In this document: in pieces, positions 8,434-17,012 of the stretch
Numbering within the stretch: the first letter of the stretch is position 1
Layout: each line of letters opens with the position of its first letter
From: JACPFJ01 sp041738275
Lineage (GTDB): Bacteria > Desulfobacterota > Desulfuromonadia > Geobacterales > Pseudopelobacteraceae
DNA length: 64,000 bases
NCBI GenBank assembly: GCA_041738275.1
Contig: JBGSQD010000114.1
Coordinates: forward strand, 12,408 to 76,407
Direction of reading: 5' to 3'
Position numbers and translations under genes: made by a program
The notes under the pieces: generated by a model
What the model was told of the DNA's origin: nothing
The model's input: only the letters and a program-made list of their open reading frames with translations
The model's database searches: none

Positions 8434-8838
8434 ATGGAACTGCGAGTGTATTACGAGGATACGGATGCAGCCGGAGTGGTATACCACGCCAATTACCTCA
8501 AATACTTCGAGCGGGCTCGTACCGAGTACCTGCGCGAACGTGATCTTTGCGTCTCTTTGCTTGCTGCGTCAGGTTATGTCTTTCCAGTGGTGCGGATGGA
8601 GATCGATTTCAAGGCGCCTGCGCTGCATGATGACCTTCTGCAGATTGTCACAATTCCGGAGCGTGTCACAGGTTCCTCGTTGATGTTTCAGCAACAGGCC
8701 ATCAGGCTGATCGACTGCAAGCTGCTGGTGGATTCCAGAGTGACTCTGGCCTGCATCGGGCCGAACCACAGAGCGCGGCGTATCCCGAGCTCTGTCAGGC
8801 AGCTGCTGGAGACGGAGTGCAAACAGTCGGCATTATGA
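8434..8838 (+). CDS. YbgC/FadM-type acyl-CoA thioesterase (hotdog fold)
   Basis: The 134-residue protein has the 4-hydroxybenzoyl-CoA thioesterase signature: LRVYYEDTDAAGVVYHANY with the catalytic Asp in DTDAAG, then LKYFERARTEYLRE. Enzymes of this family hydrolyse short- or medium-chain acyl-CoA thioesters. In many Gram-negatives ybgC sits beside tolQRA, but here that cluster is 38 kb away. The gene is sandwiched between a lipoprotein and a YeeE/YedE transporter, whose ATG overlaps its stop codon. Substrate cannot be told from sequence. Confidence 0.88.
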   Translation: MELRVYYEDTDAAGVVYHANYLKYFERARTEYLRERDLCVSLLAASGYVFPVVRMEIDFKAPALHDDLLQIVTIPERVTGSSLMFQQQAIRLIDCKLLVDSRVTLACIGPNHRARRIPSSVRQLLETECKQSAL

Positions 8839-9959
8839 GCGGAGCCGGTGAGTGGATAACGGTTGTGACGTCCCTATTGCTGGGACTTGCGGCCGGTTTT
8901 GTCATGCACCGCTCCGATTTCTGCCTGGCAGGCATGCTGCGCGATCTGTTTCTCTTCCGCAGTATCTTCAAGCTGCGAATCCTGTTGCTGACGGTTCTGG
9001 CGACAATGGTGCTGGTCGAGCTCGCACGTCAGACCGTATTAATTTCCCTTTTCCCTTATCCCGGCTTTGGCACTTCAGGCTTGGCCAACGTAATCGGCGG
9101 GATGATTTTCGGTGTGGGGATGGTGCTGGCCGGTGGGTGTGTTGCCGGGACTCTTTACAAAATGGGGTCGGGAAAGGTCGTCAGTGCCGTTGCCTTTGCA
9201 GGACTGATTGTGGGAAGCGTACTATATGCAGAGTTCCATCCCGTGTGGAAATCATTTGCCGACAAGATGCTCATCCTGCCCGGCAAAGTGACTCTGGCCC
9301 AGACATTGGGCATGCAGCAAGGAATGGTCATCTCTGTTGTTGCGCTGCTCCTGGCAATTCCGCTGATCTTCTGGTGGCGTGGTGGAAAACTGGTCAGAAG
9401 CTCCGCAGCCGATGGCTATCTGCAGCCCTGGAAGGCCGGCTTGATGCTTGCGCTGCTTGTGACGCTCTCCGTGCTGATCATCGGCATCCCTCTGGGTATC
9501 ACCACCAGTTATGCCAAGGCAGGCGCCTGGATTGTCAATTTGATAGCTCCGTGGCATGCCGATGTGCTGAGCTACTTCAAGGCACGGGCCTTTGATTATC
9601 CGAACCGGCTGTTGGGAATTACCTACTGCGGCGGCCCGGGGCCGGCCTTCGACGCCATCAGCCTGATTCAATTCCCTTTGATAGGCGGGATCATTGCTGG
9701 CGGATTTATTTCGGTCCGATTATTGGGTGAATTCAGAATACATGCCAATGTACCGATTCCCCAGTATTTATCGGGATTCATCGGCGGTGTTCTAATGGGT
9801 CTGGCTTCACGTATGGCACCTTCCTGCAATATTTGGCATATACTGGGCGGTATGCCTATCCTGGCGCTACAGAGTATCTTCTTTGTTGCCGGGTTACTGC
9901 CGGGTGCCTGGATTGGCAGCAGATTGCTCACCGGAATTGTTCTTAAAGAAACACACTGA
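8835..9959 (+). CDS. YeeE/YedE family sulfur-compound transporter
   Basis: This polytopic membrane protein has about ten hydrophobic helices and two copies of the family motif: GMIFGVGMVLAGGCVAGTLYK near residue 95 and GGVLMGLASRMAPSCNIWH near residue 320. Each carries a conserved cysteine proposed in the family to relay thiosulfate or a related sulfur species across the membrane. ATG 8835 overlaps the upstream TGA (ATGA); an in-frame GTG at 8817 would add six residues. A TusA-like sulfur carrier follows 49 nt later, the usual genetic partner. The pair is likely to import or handle sulfur, or possibly selenium, compounds. Confidence 0.88.
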   Translation: MSGAGEWITVVTSLLLGLAAGFVMHRSDFCLAGMLRDLFLFRSIFKLRILLLTVLATMVLVELARQTVLISLFPYPGFGTSGLANVIGGMIFGVGMVLAGGCVAGTLYKMGSGKVVSAVAFAGLIVGSVLYAEFHPVWKSFADKMLILPGKVTLAQTLGMQQGMVISVVALLLAIPLIFWWRGGKLVRSSAADGYLQPWKAGLMLALLVTLSVLIIGIPLGITTSYAKAGAWIVNLIAPWHADVLSYFKARAFDYPNRLLGITYCGGPGPAFDAISLIQFPLIGGIIAGGFISVRLLGEFRIHANVPIPQYLSGFIGGVLMGLASRMAPSCNIWHILGGMPILALQSIFFVAGLLPGAWIGSRLLTGIVLKETH

Positions 9960-10008
9960 AAGGAACTATCCGCTTTGCATTACAGAGACCGGATAGGTAT
10001 AAAATCAT

Positions 10009-10272
10009 ATGGAAGTAAAAGAAATAGATATGCGCGGTCAGATTTGCCCCTCATCACTGCTTACGGCTCTGCGTGAGATTAACGCCAATAAAACCGCACT
10101 GAGGTCTGGCCTCCTCATGCTTTCGTTCCTGTCTGACAACCGCGATTCTACTGCCACTATCCCCGAATCCGCAGCAAATATGGGATATGGAGTCAGCGTT
10201 GTCAAGGAGGATGACTCTTACCGCATTGATGTCTTTGCACAGCCAACCGAAATGGAAATAAGAAATTCATGA
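10009..10272 (+). CDS. TusA-family sulfur carrier protein
   Basis: The 87-residue product matches the TusA/SirA/YedF fold and has the diagnostic Cys-Pro pair early on, MRGQICPSSLLTALREI, where the cysteine carries persulfide sulfur. It follows the YeeE/YedE gene and its stop overlaps the ATG of the PAS gene, so the three are probably one unit. By context it would accept sulfur from, or deliver it after, the membrane transporter. Whether this copy serves tRNA thiolation, general sulfur trafficking or selenium handling cannot be decided here. Confidence 0.88.
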   Translation: MEVKEIDMRGQICPSSLLTALREINANKTALRSGLLMLSFLSDNRDSTATIPESAANMGYGVSVVKEDDSYRIDVFAQPTEMEIRNS

Positions 10273-11279
10273 AGGCATTTATCAGTAAACTTCTGGGTGA
10301 TACCGAAGAAACACAACTTGTAAGCGAAAACAGATTTCTCAGAGAACAGCAGTTTAAACAGGTAGAGTATATTCGCAGGAAGACCAATCAATTGCTGATG
10401 CTTATGGGAACGTTGCCGATCCGTCCGGAAGAGCTCGATGATGATACCCTGATTGAGACGGATCCAATCGGAACGGTTGCAGATGCTTTTGCCCAGATTC
10501 TTGAGCATGAAAAAGAGCTCAATGAGCGCTTGCGTATGGCTCATGACGAGATCCAGGCCATCCTGTCATCAATTGGTGTCGGTATCCTGCTTCTTGACAG
10601 CAGTATGCAGATTCAGATGTACAACCAGAAAATAGTCGAACTCTTTCCCCTGAATAAAGATTCCTTGATCGGCCAGACCTGTTGTCAAGCTGTATGCGGG
10701 ACCTCTACCCTTCCTGCCGATTGTACCTTCACACGTATAATGGAAACCCGTCGCCCCTATCATCAGAGCGATTGGGTACAATCAGGAAGGCACTTTGATG
10801 TTGCCGGCGTACCGATAAAAAACCGCTTCGGCGAGGTCACCCATGTGGTGCTGGCTTACACGGAAACCACCAGCCGCGTTGAAACCGAGCGCAGGTTGCG
10901 CGAACGTGAGCAGATATGCCTCGATGTTTTTGAAAATATCAGTGATGTTGTACAGTGTGTTACGCCTGATGGTTCCTTTCTGTTTGTCAACCGGGCCTGG
11001 CGTGAGTTGCTGGGATATCTGCCGCACGAAATCAGCGCCCTGAAGTTTTGGAATATCATTGCCCCGGAATGTCGTAAAGAGTGTATGGAACACTTTGACA
11101 TCCTCATGCATGGCGAACGCCTGGAGGATGTACGCACCTGTTTGTTGAGCAAAGATGGACAGGAGATAGCGGTGGCAGGGCAGATAAACTGCAGCTTCTC
11201 CAATGGCAAGCCGATTGCGACCTTTGGCTTGTTCCGCCAGCTGGAAGCTGGACATGAAACGCCCCAGGCAAAATCATGA
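10269..11279 (+). CDS. Cytosolic two-PAS sensor protein without an output domain
   Basis: The 336-residue protein has an N-terminal region with coiled-coil tendency (about 1-90). A first PAS domain (about 95-205) begins IQAILSSIGVGILLLDSSMQI, and a second (about 215-325) contains CVTPDGSFLFVNRAWRELLGY and ends before a short tail. No histidine kinase, GGDEF, EAL, HTH or receiver domain is present. The first PAS domain contains a Cys cluster, TCCQAVCGTSTLPADC, four cysteines within 15 residues, suitable for a metal, cluster or thiol switch. It overlaps tusA upstream and mqnC downstream by ATGA, so it is translationally coupled to both. Regulatory partner unknown. Confidence 0.8.
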   Translation: MKAFISKLLGDTEETQLVSENRFLREQQFKQVEYIRRKTNQLLMLMGTLPIRPEELDDDTLIETDPIGTVADAFAQILEHEKELNERLRMAHDEIQAILSSIGVGILLLDSSMQIQMYNQKIVELFPLNKDSLIGQTCCQAVCGTSTLPADCTFTRIMETRRPYHQSDWVQSGRHFDVAGVPIKNRFGEVTHVVLAYTETTSRVETERRLREREQICLDVFENISDVVQCVTPDGSFLFVNRAWRELLGYLPHEISALKFWNIIAPECRKECMEHFDILMHGERLEDVRTCLLSKDGQEIAVAGQINCSFSNGKPIATFGLFRQLEAGHETPQAKS

Positions 11280-12340
11280 TGGCTGCTGCTCCGGAAATAG
11301 CGGGTGCCGGCCTGCGCATCGAGCGGGAAGAAGCCCTCGGATTGCTGGTTGATGGAGATCTGCTTGCCATGGGCAAGGCTGCCGACAGAATCCGTCGCAA
11401 GTTGCATCCGGAAAATACGGTGACATTCGTTGTCGATCGCAATGTCAACTACACCAATATTTGTGATTCAAAATGTTCCTTCTGTGCCTTCTATCGTGAT
11501 AAGGGCGCGGACGATGCGTATGTGCTTCGTCACGATGATATCTTTGAGAAGATTGCAGAGTTGGTTGATCAGGGAGGAACCCAGCTCCTCATGCAGGGGG
11601 GCCTCAATCCAGACCTGAAGATCGGTTTTTTTGAAGATCTGTTCCGTGAGATCAAGGCGCGTTTCCCCTTGGTACAGAACCATTCCCTTTCACCGGCCGA
11701 AGTCACCAGCATCGCTTCTAATTCCGGTCTGTTGCCGAAGGAGGCCCTGCTGCGGCTCAAGAACGCCGGACTTGACTCCATCCCTGGGGGCGGGGCTGAG
11801 ATCCTGGTGGACGAGGTGCGCAGCAGCATCTCTCCCAAAAAGATCGGCTGGCGCCAATGGGCCGATATCATGCTCAAGGCCGCTGCCCTTGGAATGCCCA
11901 CCACGGCAACCATGATGTTCGGCAGCCGGGAACGGGGAGAGGACATCGTGGAACACCTGTTTCGGGTGCGCGAGCTTCAGGACAGTGGCGGTTCCTTCAC
12001 GGCCTTTATCCCCTGGACCTATCAGCCGGGTAACACAGAGCTTGGCGGCATCACCGCCTCCGGTGTGGAATACCTCAAGGTGCTGGCGCTGGCGCGCATC
12101 GTGTTGGATAATATTCCCAATATCCAGGCCAGTTGGGTTACCCAAGGGGCCAAAATGGCCCAGGTTGCGCTTTTTTTCGGGGCCAACGACCTGGGAGGCA
12201 CAATGTTGGAGGAGAATGTTGTGGCGGCTGCAGGGTGCAGTTTCCGCATGTCTCAGGAAGAAATGATATCCCTTGTACGGGGAGCCGGATTCAGGGCTGC
12301 CCAGCGTACTACCACCTACAGCATCGTCAAGGAGTTTTAG
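11276..12340 (+). CDS. mqnC: Cyclic dehypoxanthinyl futalosine synthase MqnC (radical SAM)
   Basis: MqnC catalyses the radical-SAM cyclisation step of the futalosine pathway of menaquinone synthesis. The 354-residue protein carries the CxxxCxxC cluster motif in NICDSKCSFCAFYRDKG near residue 65, QGGLNPD in the barrel and the family segment AEVTSIASNSGL. The absence of long insertions and the FAFYR-type motif favour MqnC over MqnE or the F420 enzymes CofG/CofH. Two ATGs (11276, 11279) are possible; the first overlaps the upstream stop. Other mqn genes are not in the window. Confidence 0.92.
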   Translation: MMAAAPEIAGAGLRIEREEALGLLVDGDLLAMGKAADRIRRKLHPENTVTFVVDRNVNYTNICDSKCSFCAFYRDKGADDAYVLRHDDIFEKIAELVDQGGTQLLMQGGLNPDLKIGFFEDLFREIKARFPLVQNHSLSPAEVTSIASNSGLLPKEALLRLKNAGLDSIPGGGAEILVDEVRSSISPKKIGWRQWADIMLKAAALGMPTTATMMFGSRERGEDIVEHLFRVRELQDSGGSFTAFIPWTYQPGNTELGGITASGVEYLKVLALARIVLDNIPNIQASWVTQGAKMAQVALFFGANDLGGTMLEENVVAAAGCSFRMSQEEMISLVRGAGFRAAQRTTTYSIVKEF

Positions 12341-12342
12341 AT

Positions 12343-13491
12343 TTGACGTACCATGTTCAGCAAGCAGGAGCTTGCGAAATAATAACCGATGCACGGCGCT
12401 TCTCGGAAGTGGCTGCAATTCTTGGCCGGGAAACAGAACTGGCCGTTGACCTGGAGATGGACTCACTCCATCATTATCAGGAAAAGGTCTGTCTGATCCA
12501 GATTTCGACCCGGAGCGAGAGCTGGCTCATCGATCCACTGGCGCTTAAGGATCTGTCGCCTCTGGCAGCTCCGCTGGGCGACCCAGGCATCCTGACGGTG
12601 ATGCATGGCGCCGACTATGACATCCGTTCCCTGCACCGGGATTTCGGCATAGAGGTCCGCAATCTCTTCGACACCATGATAGCCTCCCGTTTCCTGGGGC
12701 TCACTGAATTTGGTCTGGCGGCCCTCCTCAAGGCCCGCTTCGATGTTGAGCTGAATAAAAAATATCAGAAAGCCGATTGGAGCAAACGGCCGCTCAGTAC
12801 CGAGATGTGCGCATATGCAACCGCGGATACCGCCTACCTCCTGCCGCTGTATGATCAACTGCGTGGTGAGCTGGCGGCAAAAGGTCGTATTTCCTGGTTG
12901 GAGGAGGAATGCCGTCTGGTGTGCCAGGCCCGGGTCAGCGAGAAGGAGGGGCCTTTGTTCATTTCCTGCAAGGGAGCCGGAAAGCTTAAAGGCCGCAGCC
13001 TTGCCGTTCTGGAGGAACTGTTGCAGCTGCGCGACCGGTTGGCACGGGAGATGGACCGTCCGCCATTCAAGGTAATCTCGGCAGAAACTCTTCAGGAGGC
13101 TGCCGAGAAACGGCCCCGCACCCTCAGCGAACTGGCAGCAATCAAGGGAATGACACCGGGACAGATTCAGCGCCATGGAGAATGTATCCTGGCTGCCATC
13201 TCCAGGGGTTTGTCCCTGCCTGAGGAAGATCTGCCCCGCTTTCCCCGGCAACGTCGGGAAGAACCGGCCGACGGGACCAAAGAGCGCCTGAAACGCCTGA
13301 AGTCATGGCGCGAGCAGCAAAGTTCTGCGCTTGGTCTCGAACCAGGTGTTGTTGCCCCAAACTGGTTGCTGGAAAGTATTGCGGACGCTTTCCCGGTTAC
13401 ACCTGTTGAACTGAATACGATTGCGGGGATGCGGGAGTGGCAGAAAGGGTTGTACGGAAGGGATTTGCTGTCTGAGCTGGCGGCAGAGTGA
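12343..13491 (+). CDS. rnd: Ribonuclease D-like 3'-5' exonuclease with HRDC domain
   Basis: The frame is open far upstream into mqnC. The likely start is TTG 12343, which has AAGGAG 8 nt before it and gives a protein beginning near the expected N-terminus (382 residues). The DEDDy exonuclease motifs are visible: VDLEMDSLHHYQEKV (DxE), MHGADYDIRSL, and YATADTAYLLPLY (YxxxD). A HRDC helical domain follows, LLQLRDRLAREMDRPPFKVI. RNase D trims 3' ends of tRNA and other small RNAs. It follows mqnC by 2 nt. Confidence 0.9.
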   Translation: MTYHVQQAGACEIITDARRFSEVAAILGRETELAVDLEMDSLHHYQEKVCLIQISTRSESWLIDPLALKDLSPLAAPLGDPGILTVMHGADYDIRSLHRDFGIEVRNLFDTMIASRFLGLTEFGLAALLKARFDVELNKKYQKADWSKRPLSTEMCAYATADTAYLLPLYDQLRGELAAKGRISWLEEECRLVCQARVSEKEGPLFISCKGAGKLKGRSLAVLEELLQLRDRLAREMDRPPFKVISAETLQEAAEKRPRTLSELAAIKGMTPGQIQRHGECILAAISRGLSLPEEDLPRFPRQRREEPADGTKERLKRLKSWREQQSSALGLEPGVVAPNWLLESIADAFPVTPVELNTIAGMREWQKGLYGRDLLSELAAE

Positions 13492-13506
13492 TAACTGGAG
13501 CAGAGC

Positions 13507-14445
13507 ATGGAACAACCCTTTCTGAGTATCGTCATACCGGTCTATAATGAGGAGTCCAATCTTGCACCCTTGATGGAGCGGCTTTATCCGGTTATTCAGG
13601 GTACCGGCAAGTCGTTTGAGATCATCTTCATCAATGACGGGTCCAGCGATCGCTCACTGGAGCTCCTGCGGAATATCGTAGAAGATTATCCCGGTGTCAA
13701 GGTGATAGAGTTCAATGGCAATTTTGGCCAGCACATGGCCATTCTGGCAGCTTTCGAGATGTCGCAGGGCGAGATCGTCATTACCATGGATGCTGATCTG
13801 CAGAACCCGCCCGAGGAAATCCCGCGTCTGATAACCGAGATCGAGAAGGGACATGACGTGGTCGGCACCATCCGGCAGAAACGTCAGGATTCACTGTTTC
13901 GGAGGCTGGCCTCGCGTATTGTCAACATCACCACCAACAAGATGACCGGCATGCGGATGAACGATTACGGCTGCATGCTGCGGGCCTATCACCGCTATGT
14001 GGTGGACAACATCAATCGCTGCCGGGAAACGACAACCTTTATTCCTGCCCTTGCCCAGACCTTTGCCTCAAACCCTTCCGAGATCGAGGTGGCCCATTCA
14101 GAACGTGCCCAGGGCGAAAGCAAGTATTCTTTCTACCATCTGATACGACTCAATTTTGACCTGATGACCGGTTTCTCGGTAGTGCCGCTGCAGCTGTTTG
14201 CCCTGTTCGGCATCATCACGGCTATTTTCTCCCTGGCCTTTGCCTTGTATTTGTTTGTTCGGCGCTTCATCGTCGGCGTCGAGGTTGAGGGGGTCTTCAC
14301 CCTCTTTGCGATCCTGTTCTTCTTTATCGGCATCATTATCCTGGGTATCGGTATTGTGGGCGAGTATGTGGGACGGATCTATCAGGAAGTCAGAAAACGG
14401 CCCAGGTTCGTGATCAGAAGGACATACGGTTTTGATGAACAATAA
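13507..14445 (+). CDS. arnC: ArnC-like undecaprenyl-phosphate glycosyltransferase (GT2)
   Basis: The 312-residue protein has a GT-A fold with LSIVIPVYNEESNL at the N-terminus, the nucleotide-sugar DADLQNPPEEIP motif near residue 97, and two C-terminal transmembrane helices (about 225-250 and 260-285). This arrangement is typical of ArnC/DPM1-type enzymes. In the L-Ara4N pathway ArnC loads formylated aminoarabinose onto undecaprenyl phosphate for later transfer to lipid A. The following two genes encode the two halves of ArnA, which supports the assignment. arnB, arnD and arnT are not in the window, so the complete pathway cannot be confirmed. Confidence 0.85.
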   Translation: MEQPFLSIVIPVYNEESNLAPLMERLYPVIQGTGKSFEIIFINDGSSDRSLELLRNIVEDYPGVKVIEFNGNFGQHMAILAAFEMSQGEIVITMDADLQNPPEEIPRLITEIEKGHDVVGTIRQKRQDSLFRRLASRIVNITTNKMTGMRMNDYGCMLRAYHRYVVDNINRCRETTTFIPALAQTFASNPSEIEVAHSERAQGESKYSFYHLIRLNFDLMTGFSVVPLQLFALFGIITAIFSLAFALYLFVRRFIVGVEVEGVFTLFAILFFFIGIIILGIGIVGEYVGRIYQEVRKRPRFVIRRTYGFDEQ

Positions 14446-15355
14446 ACTGATCGTCTGCGCCTACCACACGGTCGGTTATCGCTGTATCGTTGAACTGCTG
14501 CGCCAGGGGGCGGAGATCGCCCTGATCTTTACCCACGAGGATTCACCAGTCGAGGAGATCTGGTTCGAGTCGGTGCGGGATCTGGCCGAGCAGCACAGTA
14601 TTCCCTGTCTGACAACGGATATCAGTGCACCGGAGAACGTGGAGCAGGTTCGTGCCATTGCCCCGGACTTCATCCTCTCTTTCTACTACCGCAACATGAT
14701 CAAGCCGGTGGTGCTGGAGATTCCGAAACAGGGTGCTCTCAACCTGCACGGTTCCTGGCTGCCCAGGTATCGTGGCCGGGCGCCGGTCAACTGGGCGGTG
14801 ATCAACGGCGAGACCGAAACCGGCGCAACCCTGCACTATATGGTGGAGAAGCCGGATGCTGGTGATATAGTTGATCAGGAGAAGGTCGCGATCGCCTTTG
14901 ACGACACTGCCCGGAAAGTCTTCGGTAAGGTTGCCGATGCCGCGGTGACGGTCATCGCCCGCGCCTGGCCGTTTCTGCGTGCAGGCAATGCCGAGCGCAT
15001 TCCAATGGACCTCACGGCGGGCAGTTACTTCGGCGGCCGCAAACCGGCCGATGGTCTGATAAACTGGACCAGACCAGCCGTACAGATCTACAACCTGATT
15101 CGCGGCGTAACCCACCCCTACCCCGGCGCCTTCACCCATCTGGACGGGAAAAAGGTTGTTATCTGGCAGGCCAGACCAATGGAAGGCAGTGGTGAACCGG
15201 GATATGTTGTGTCGCAGGTCCCTTTGCTGGTCGGCACCGGAAACGGGTTGCTGGAGATTGTAACGTTGCAGGGAGAAGGTCAGCAGGAATGCTCGGCAGC
15301 AGATTTTATCGGGAATATGGCAAGGTCGATCACCTCTTTTCAGGAGCACCCATGA
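14435..15355 (+). CDS. arnA: ArnA formyltransferase half (UDP-L-Ara4N N-formyltransferase)
   Basis: The product (306 residues from ATG 14435) matches the N-terminal, formyl-tetrahydrofolate-dependent half of ArnA. Catalytic motifs are present: the Asn and His in GALNLHGSWLPRYRGRAPVNW, and the Asp in HYMVEKPDAGDIV. It would formylate UDP-4-amino-4-deoxy-L-arabinose. In enterobacteria this domain is fused to the decarboxylase; here that is a separate gene overlapping by 4 nt. The gene overlaps the end of arnC by 11 nt. A different sugar nucleotide substrate is possible. Confidence 0.85.
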   Translation: MNNKLIVCAYHTVGYRCIVELLRQGAEIALIFTHEDSPVEEIWFESVRDLAEQHSIPCLTTDISAPENVEQVRAIAPDFILSFYYRNMIKPVVLEIPKQGALNLHGSWLPRYRGRAPVNWAVINGETETGATLHYMVEKPDAGDIVDQEKVAIAFDDTARKVFGKVADAAVTVIARAWPFLRAGNAERIPMDLTAGSYFGGRKPADGLINWTRPAVQIYNLIRGVTHPYPGAFTHLDGKKVVIWQARPMEGSGEPGYVVSQVPLLVGTGNGLLEIVTLQGEGQQECSAADFIGNMARSITSFQEHP

Positions 15356-16392
15356 AAGTCCTTATTCTCGGCGTCAACGGTTTCATCGGCAACGCCCTCA
15401 CCCACCGCATCCTTGCCACCACCGGCTGGGAGGTGTTCGGTCTCGACATGGCCTGCGACAAGCTGGAGCGCTCCATTGGTGATCCCCGCTTCCACTTTCT
15501 GGAGGGGGACATCACCATCAACCAGGAGTGGGTCGAGTACAATATCATGAAGTGCGACGTGGTTTTGCCGCTGGTTGCCATTGCCACACCGGTTACCTAT
15601 GTGAAGGATCCGCTGCGGGTCTTCGAACTGGATTTCGAGGAAAACCTGAAGATCATCCGTCTATGCCACAAGTACAATAAACGGGTGATCTTTCCCTCCA
15701 CGTCCGAGGTCTACGGCATGAGTCCTGATGCGGAGTTTGATGAGGAATATTCACCGCTGATGCTCGGACCGATCAACAAGGAGCGCTGGATCTATTCCTG
15801 CGCCAAGCAGATGCTGGACCGGGTCATTTATGCGTACGGCAATCATGAAGGGCTGCAATTCACCCTTTTCCGTCCCTTCAACTGGATCGGACCCAAGCTG
15901 GACAGCATGTATACCGCAAAGGAAGGTAGTTCGCGCGTCCTGACGCAGTTCCTGTACAACATCCTGGCGGAGGAGCCGATTCTCCTGGTGGATGGCGGCA
16001 ATCAGCGCCGATGTTTCACCTACATTGATGATGGAATCGACTGCCTGATGAAGATTATTGCCAATGCAGACGGCTGCGCCGACGGCAGGATCTTCAATAT
16101 CGGCAATCCGGCCAATGACCTATCAATCAAGGAATTGGCCCATAAACTGCGCAACATGGTGGCCGAATTCCCGCTCTACAGGGACAAGGCAGAAAAATGC
16201 CGCATCGAGGGTACTTCTTCCGACCAGTTTTACGGCAAGGGGTATCAGGACATGCTGACTCGGGTGCCATCGGTCCGGCACGCCAAAGAGTGCCTGGGAT
16301 GGGAACCGGTGACAAGCGCCGATGACGCCCTCAGGAAAACGCTGGCGTTCTATCTGGTGGACGAGCGGGAAAAATTGTCGGAGTTCTTGTAA
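15352..16392 (+). CDS. ArnA decarboxylase half (UDP-glucuronate oxidative decarboxylase-like SDR)
   Basis: Start ATG 15352 overlaps the upstream stop; 346 residues. An extended short-chain dehydrogenase fold begins MKVLILGVNGFIGNALTHR (NAD-binding GxxGxxG). It has PSTSEVYGMSPDAEFDE and the catalytic YxxxK in RWIYSCAKQ, and the ArnA-type RPFNWIGPKLD segment. The family oxidises and decarboxylates UDP-glucuronate to the UDP-4-keto-pentose used for aminoarabinose. It stands alone instead of being fused to the formyltransferase. gspH starts 3 nt after its stop, so the lipid A and secretion genes may share one transcript. Confidence 0.86.
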   Translation: MKVLILGVNGFIGNALTHRILATTGWEVFGLDMACDKLERSIGDPRFHFLEGDITINQEWVEYNIMKCDVVLPLVAIATPVTYVKDPLRVFELDFEENLKIIRLCHKYNKRVIFPSTSEVYGMSPDAEFDEEYSPLMLGPINKERWIYSCAKQMLDRVIYAYGNHEGLQFTLFRPFNWIGPKLDSMYTAKEGSSRVLTQFLYNILAEEPILLVDGGNQRRCFTYIDDGIDCLMKIIANADGCADGRIFNIGNPANDLSIKELAHKLRNMVAEFPLYRDKAEKCRIEGTSSDQFYGKGYQDMLTRVPSVRHAKECLGWEPVTSADDALRKTLAFYLVDEREKLSEFL

Positions 16393-16395
16393 GAT

Positions 16396-16896
16396 ATGAA
16401 TCGTCGCGGTTTTACCCTGATAGAGATCGTGGTGGTGCTGGTGATCATCAGCATGGCGATGATGATCGTCATCCCGCGCCTGCCGTCATCCGAAAGCGAG
16501 AACCTGAAGTCTTCGGCCCGCACACTGGCCTCGACCCTGCGCTACCTGCAGGATCGGGCTGCCACCGGCAGGACGACCTACTATCTGCGTCTGGAGCCTG
16601 GAACAGACGAGGTGAAGGTGCTGGAGGCGGCTGCCGACGGCAGCGAGAAGGAGCCGGCTGATCCCCTGCTGCAGCAACGGCCGATCAAGGAAGGCATCCA
16701 GGTAGCGGATGTTTTCATTCCCAGGCTGGGCAAGATCAATGATGGGCAGTTGCGTCTGGAGGTAGGCATGGGGGGATTGCGGGACTTTGTGGTCATTCAC
16801 CTGCGCTCGACAGACTCTGTTTTCTGGACTGTAATGGCCTTTCCATCCAGCGGCAAGGTCAAGGTTTATGATGGTTACCAGGAGGAACCTTTATGA
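16396..16896 (+). CDS. gspH: GspH-like type II secretion pseudopilin
   Basis: The 166-residue protein starts MNRRGFTLIEIVVVLVIIS, a class III prepilin leader with cleavage after Gly5, a methylated Phe and Glu at position 5 of the mature form. The remaining sequence is a short globular pseudopilin domain. It heads the order H-I-J-K-L-M-N, and its TGA overlaps the ATG of a small open frame at 16893. GspH is a minor pseudopilin of the periplasmic pseudopilus. Confidence 0.85.
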   Translation: MNRRGFTLIEIVVVLVIISMAMMIVIPRLPSSESENLKSSARTLASTLRYLQDRAATGRTTYYLRLEPGTDEVKVLEAAADGSEKEPADPLLQQRPIKEGIQVADVFIPRLGKINDGQLRLEVGMGGLRDFVVIHLRSTDSVFWTVMAFPSSGKVKVYDGYQEEPL

Positions 16897-17012
16897 GCAA
16901 AACTACTGCGGGGCCGGTCTGCGGCGTTGCCACTCGCTCGAAAGCTCAACGTACAGGTAAGTACGTCTCGCGTCCTCACTCGCTTGCGCCTTGCATACCG
17001 GCCTCCTCATGA
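16893..17012 (+). CDS. 39-residue open frame between gspH and gspI, probably carried by a repeat
   Basis: ATG 16893 overlaps the gspH stop (ATGA) and its TGA at 17010-17012 overlaps the gspI ATG, so ribosomes could pass through all three genes. The peptide (begins MSKTTAGPVCGVATRSKAQR) has no recognisable domain. Its codons coincide with a palindromic element (16913-17002). I regard it as a coupling frame or repeat by-product more than a functional protein. Confidence 0.35.
   Translation: MSKTTAGPVCGVATRSKAQRTGKYVSRPHSLAPCIPASS
16913..17002. repeat. Composite inverted repeat (REP/MITE-like) between gspH and gspI
   Basis: Outer arms GCCGGT (16913-16918) and ACCGGC (16997-17002) flank an inner palindrome ACGTAC (16949-16954), loop AGGTAA, GTACGT (16961-16966). 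The whole is about 90 bp, sits exactly between two pseudopilin genes in a tightly packed operon, and reads as structured non-coding DNA. No other copy was noticed in the window. Confidence 0.55.
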
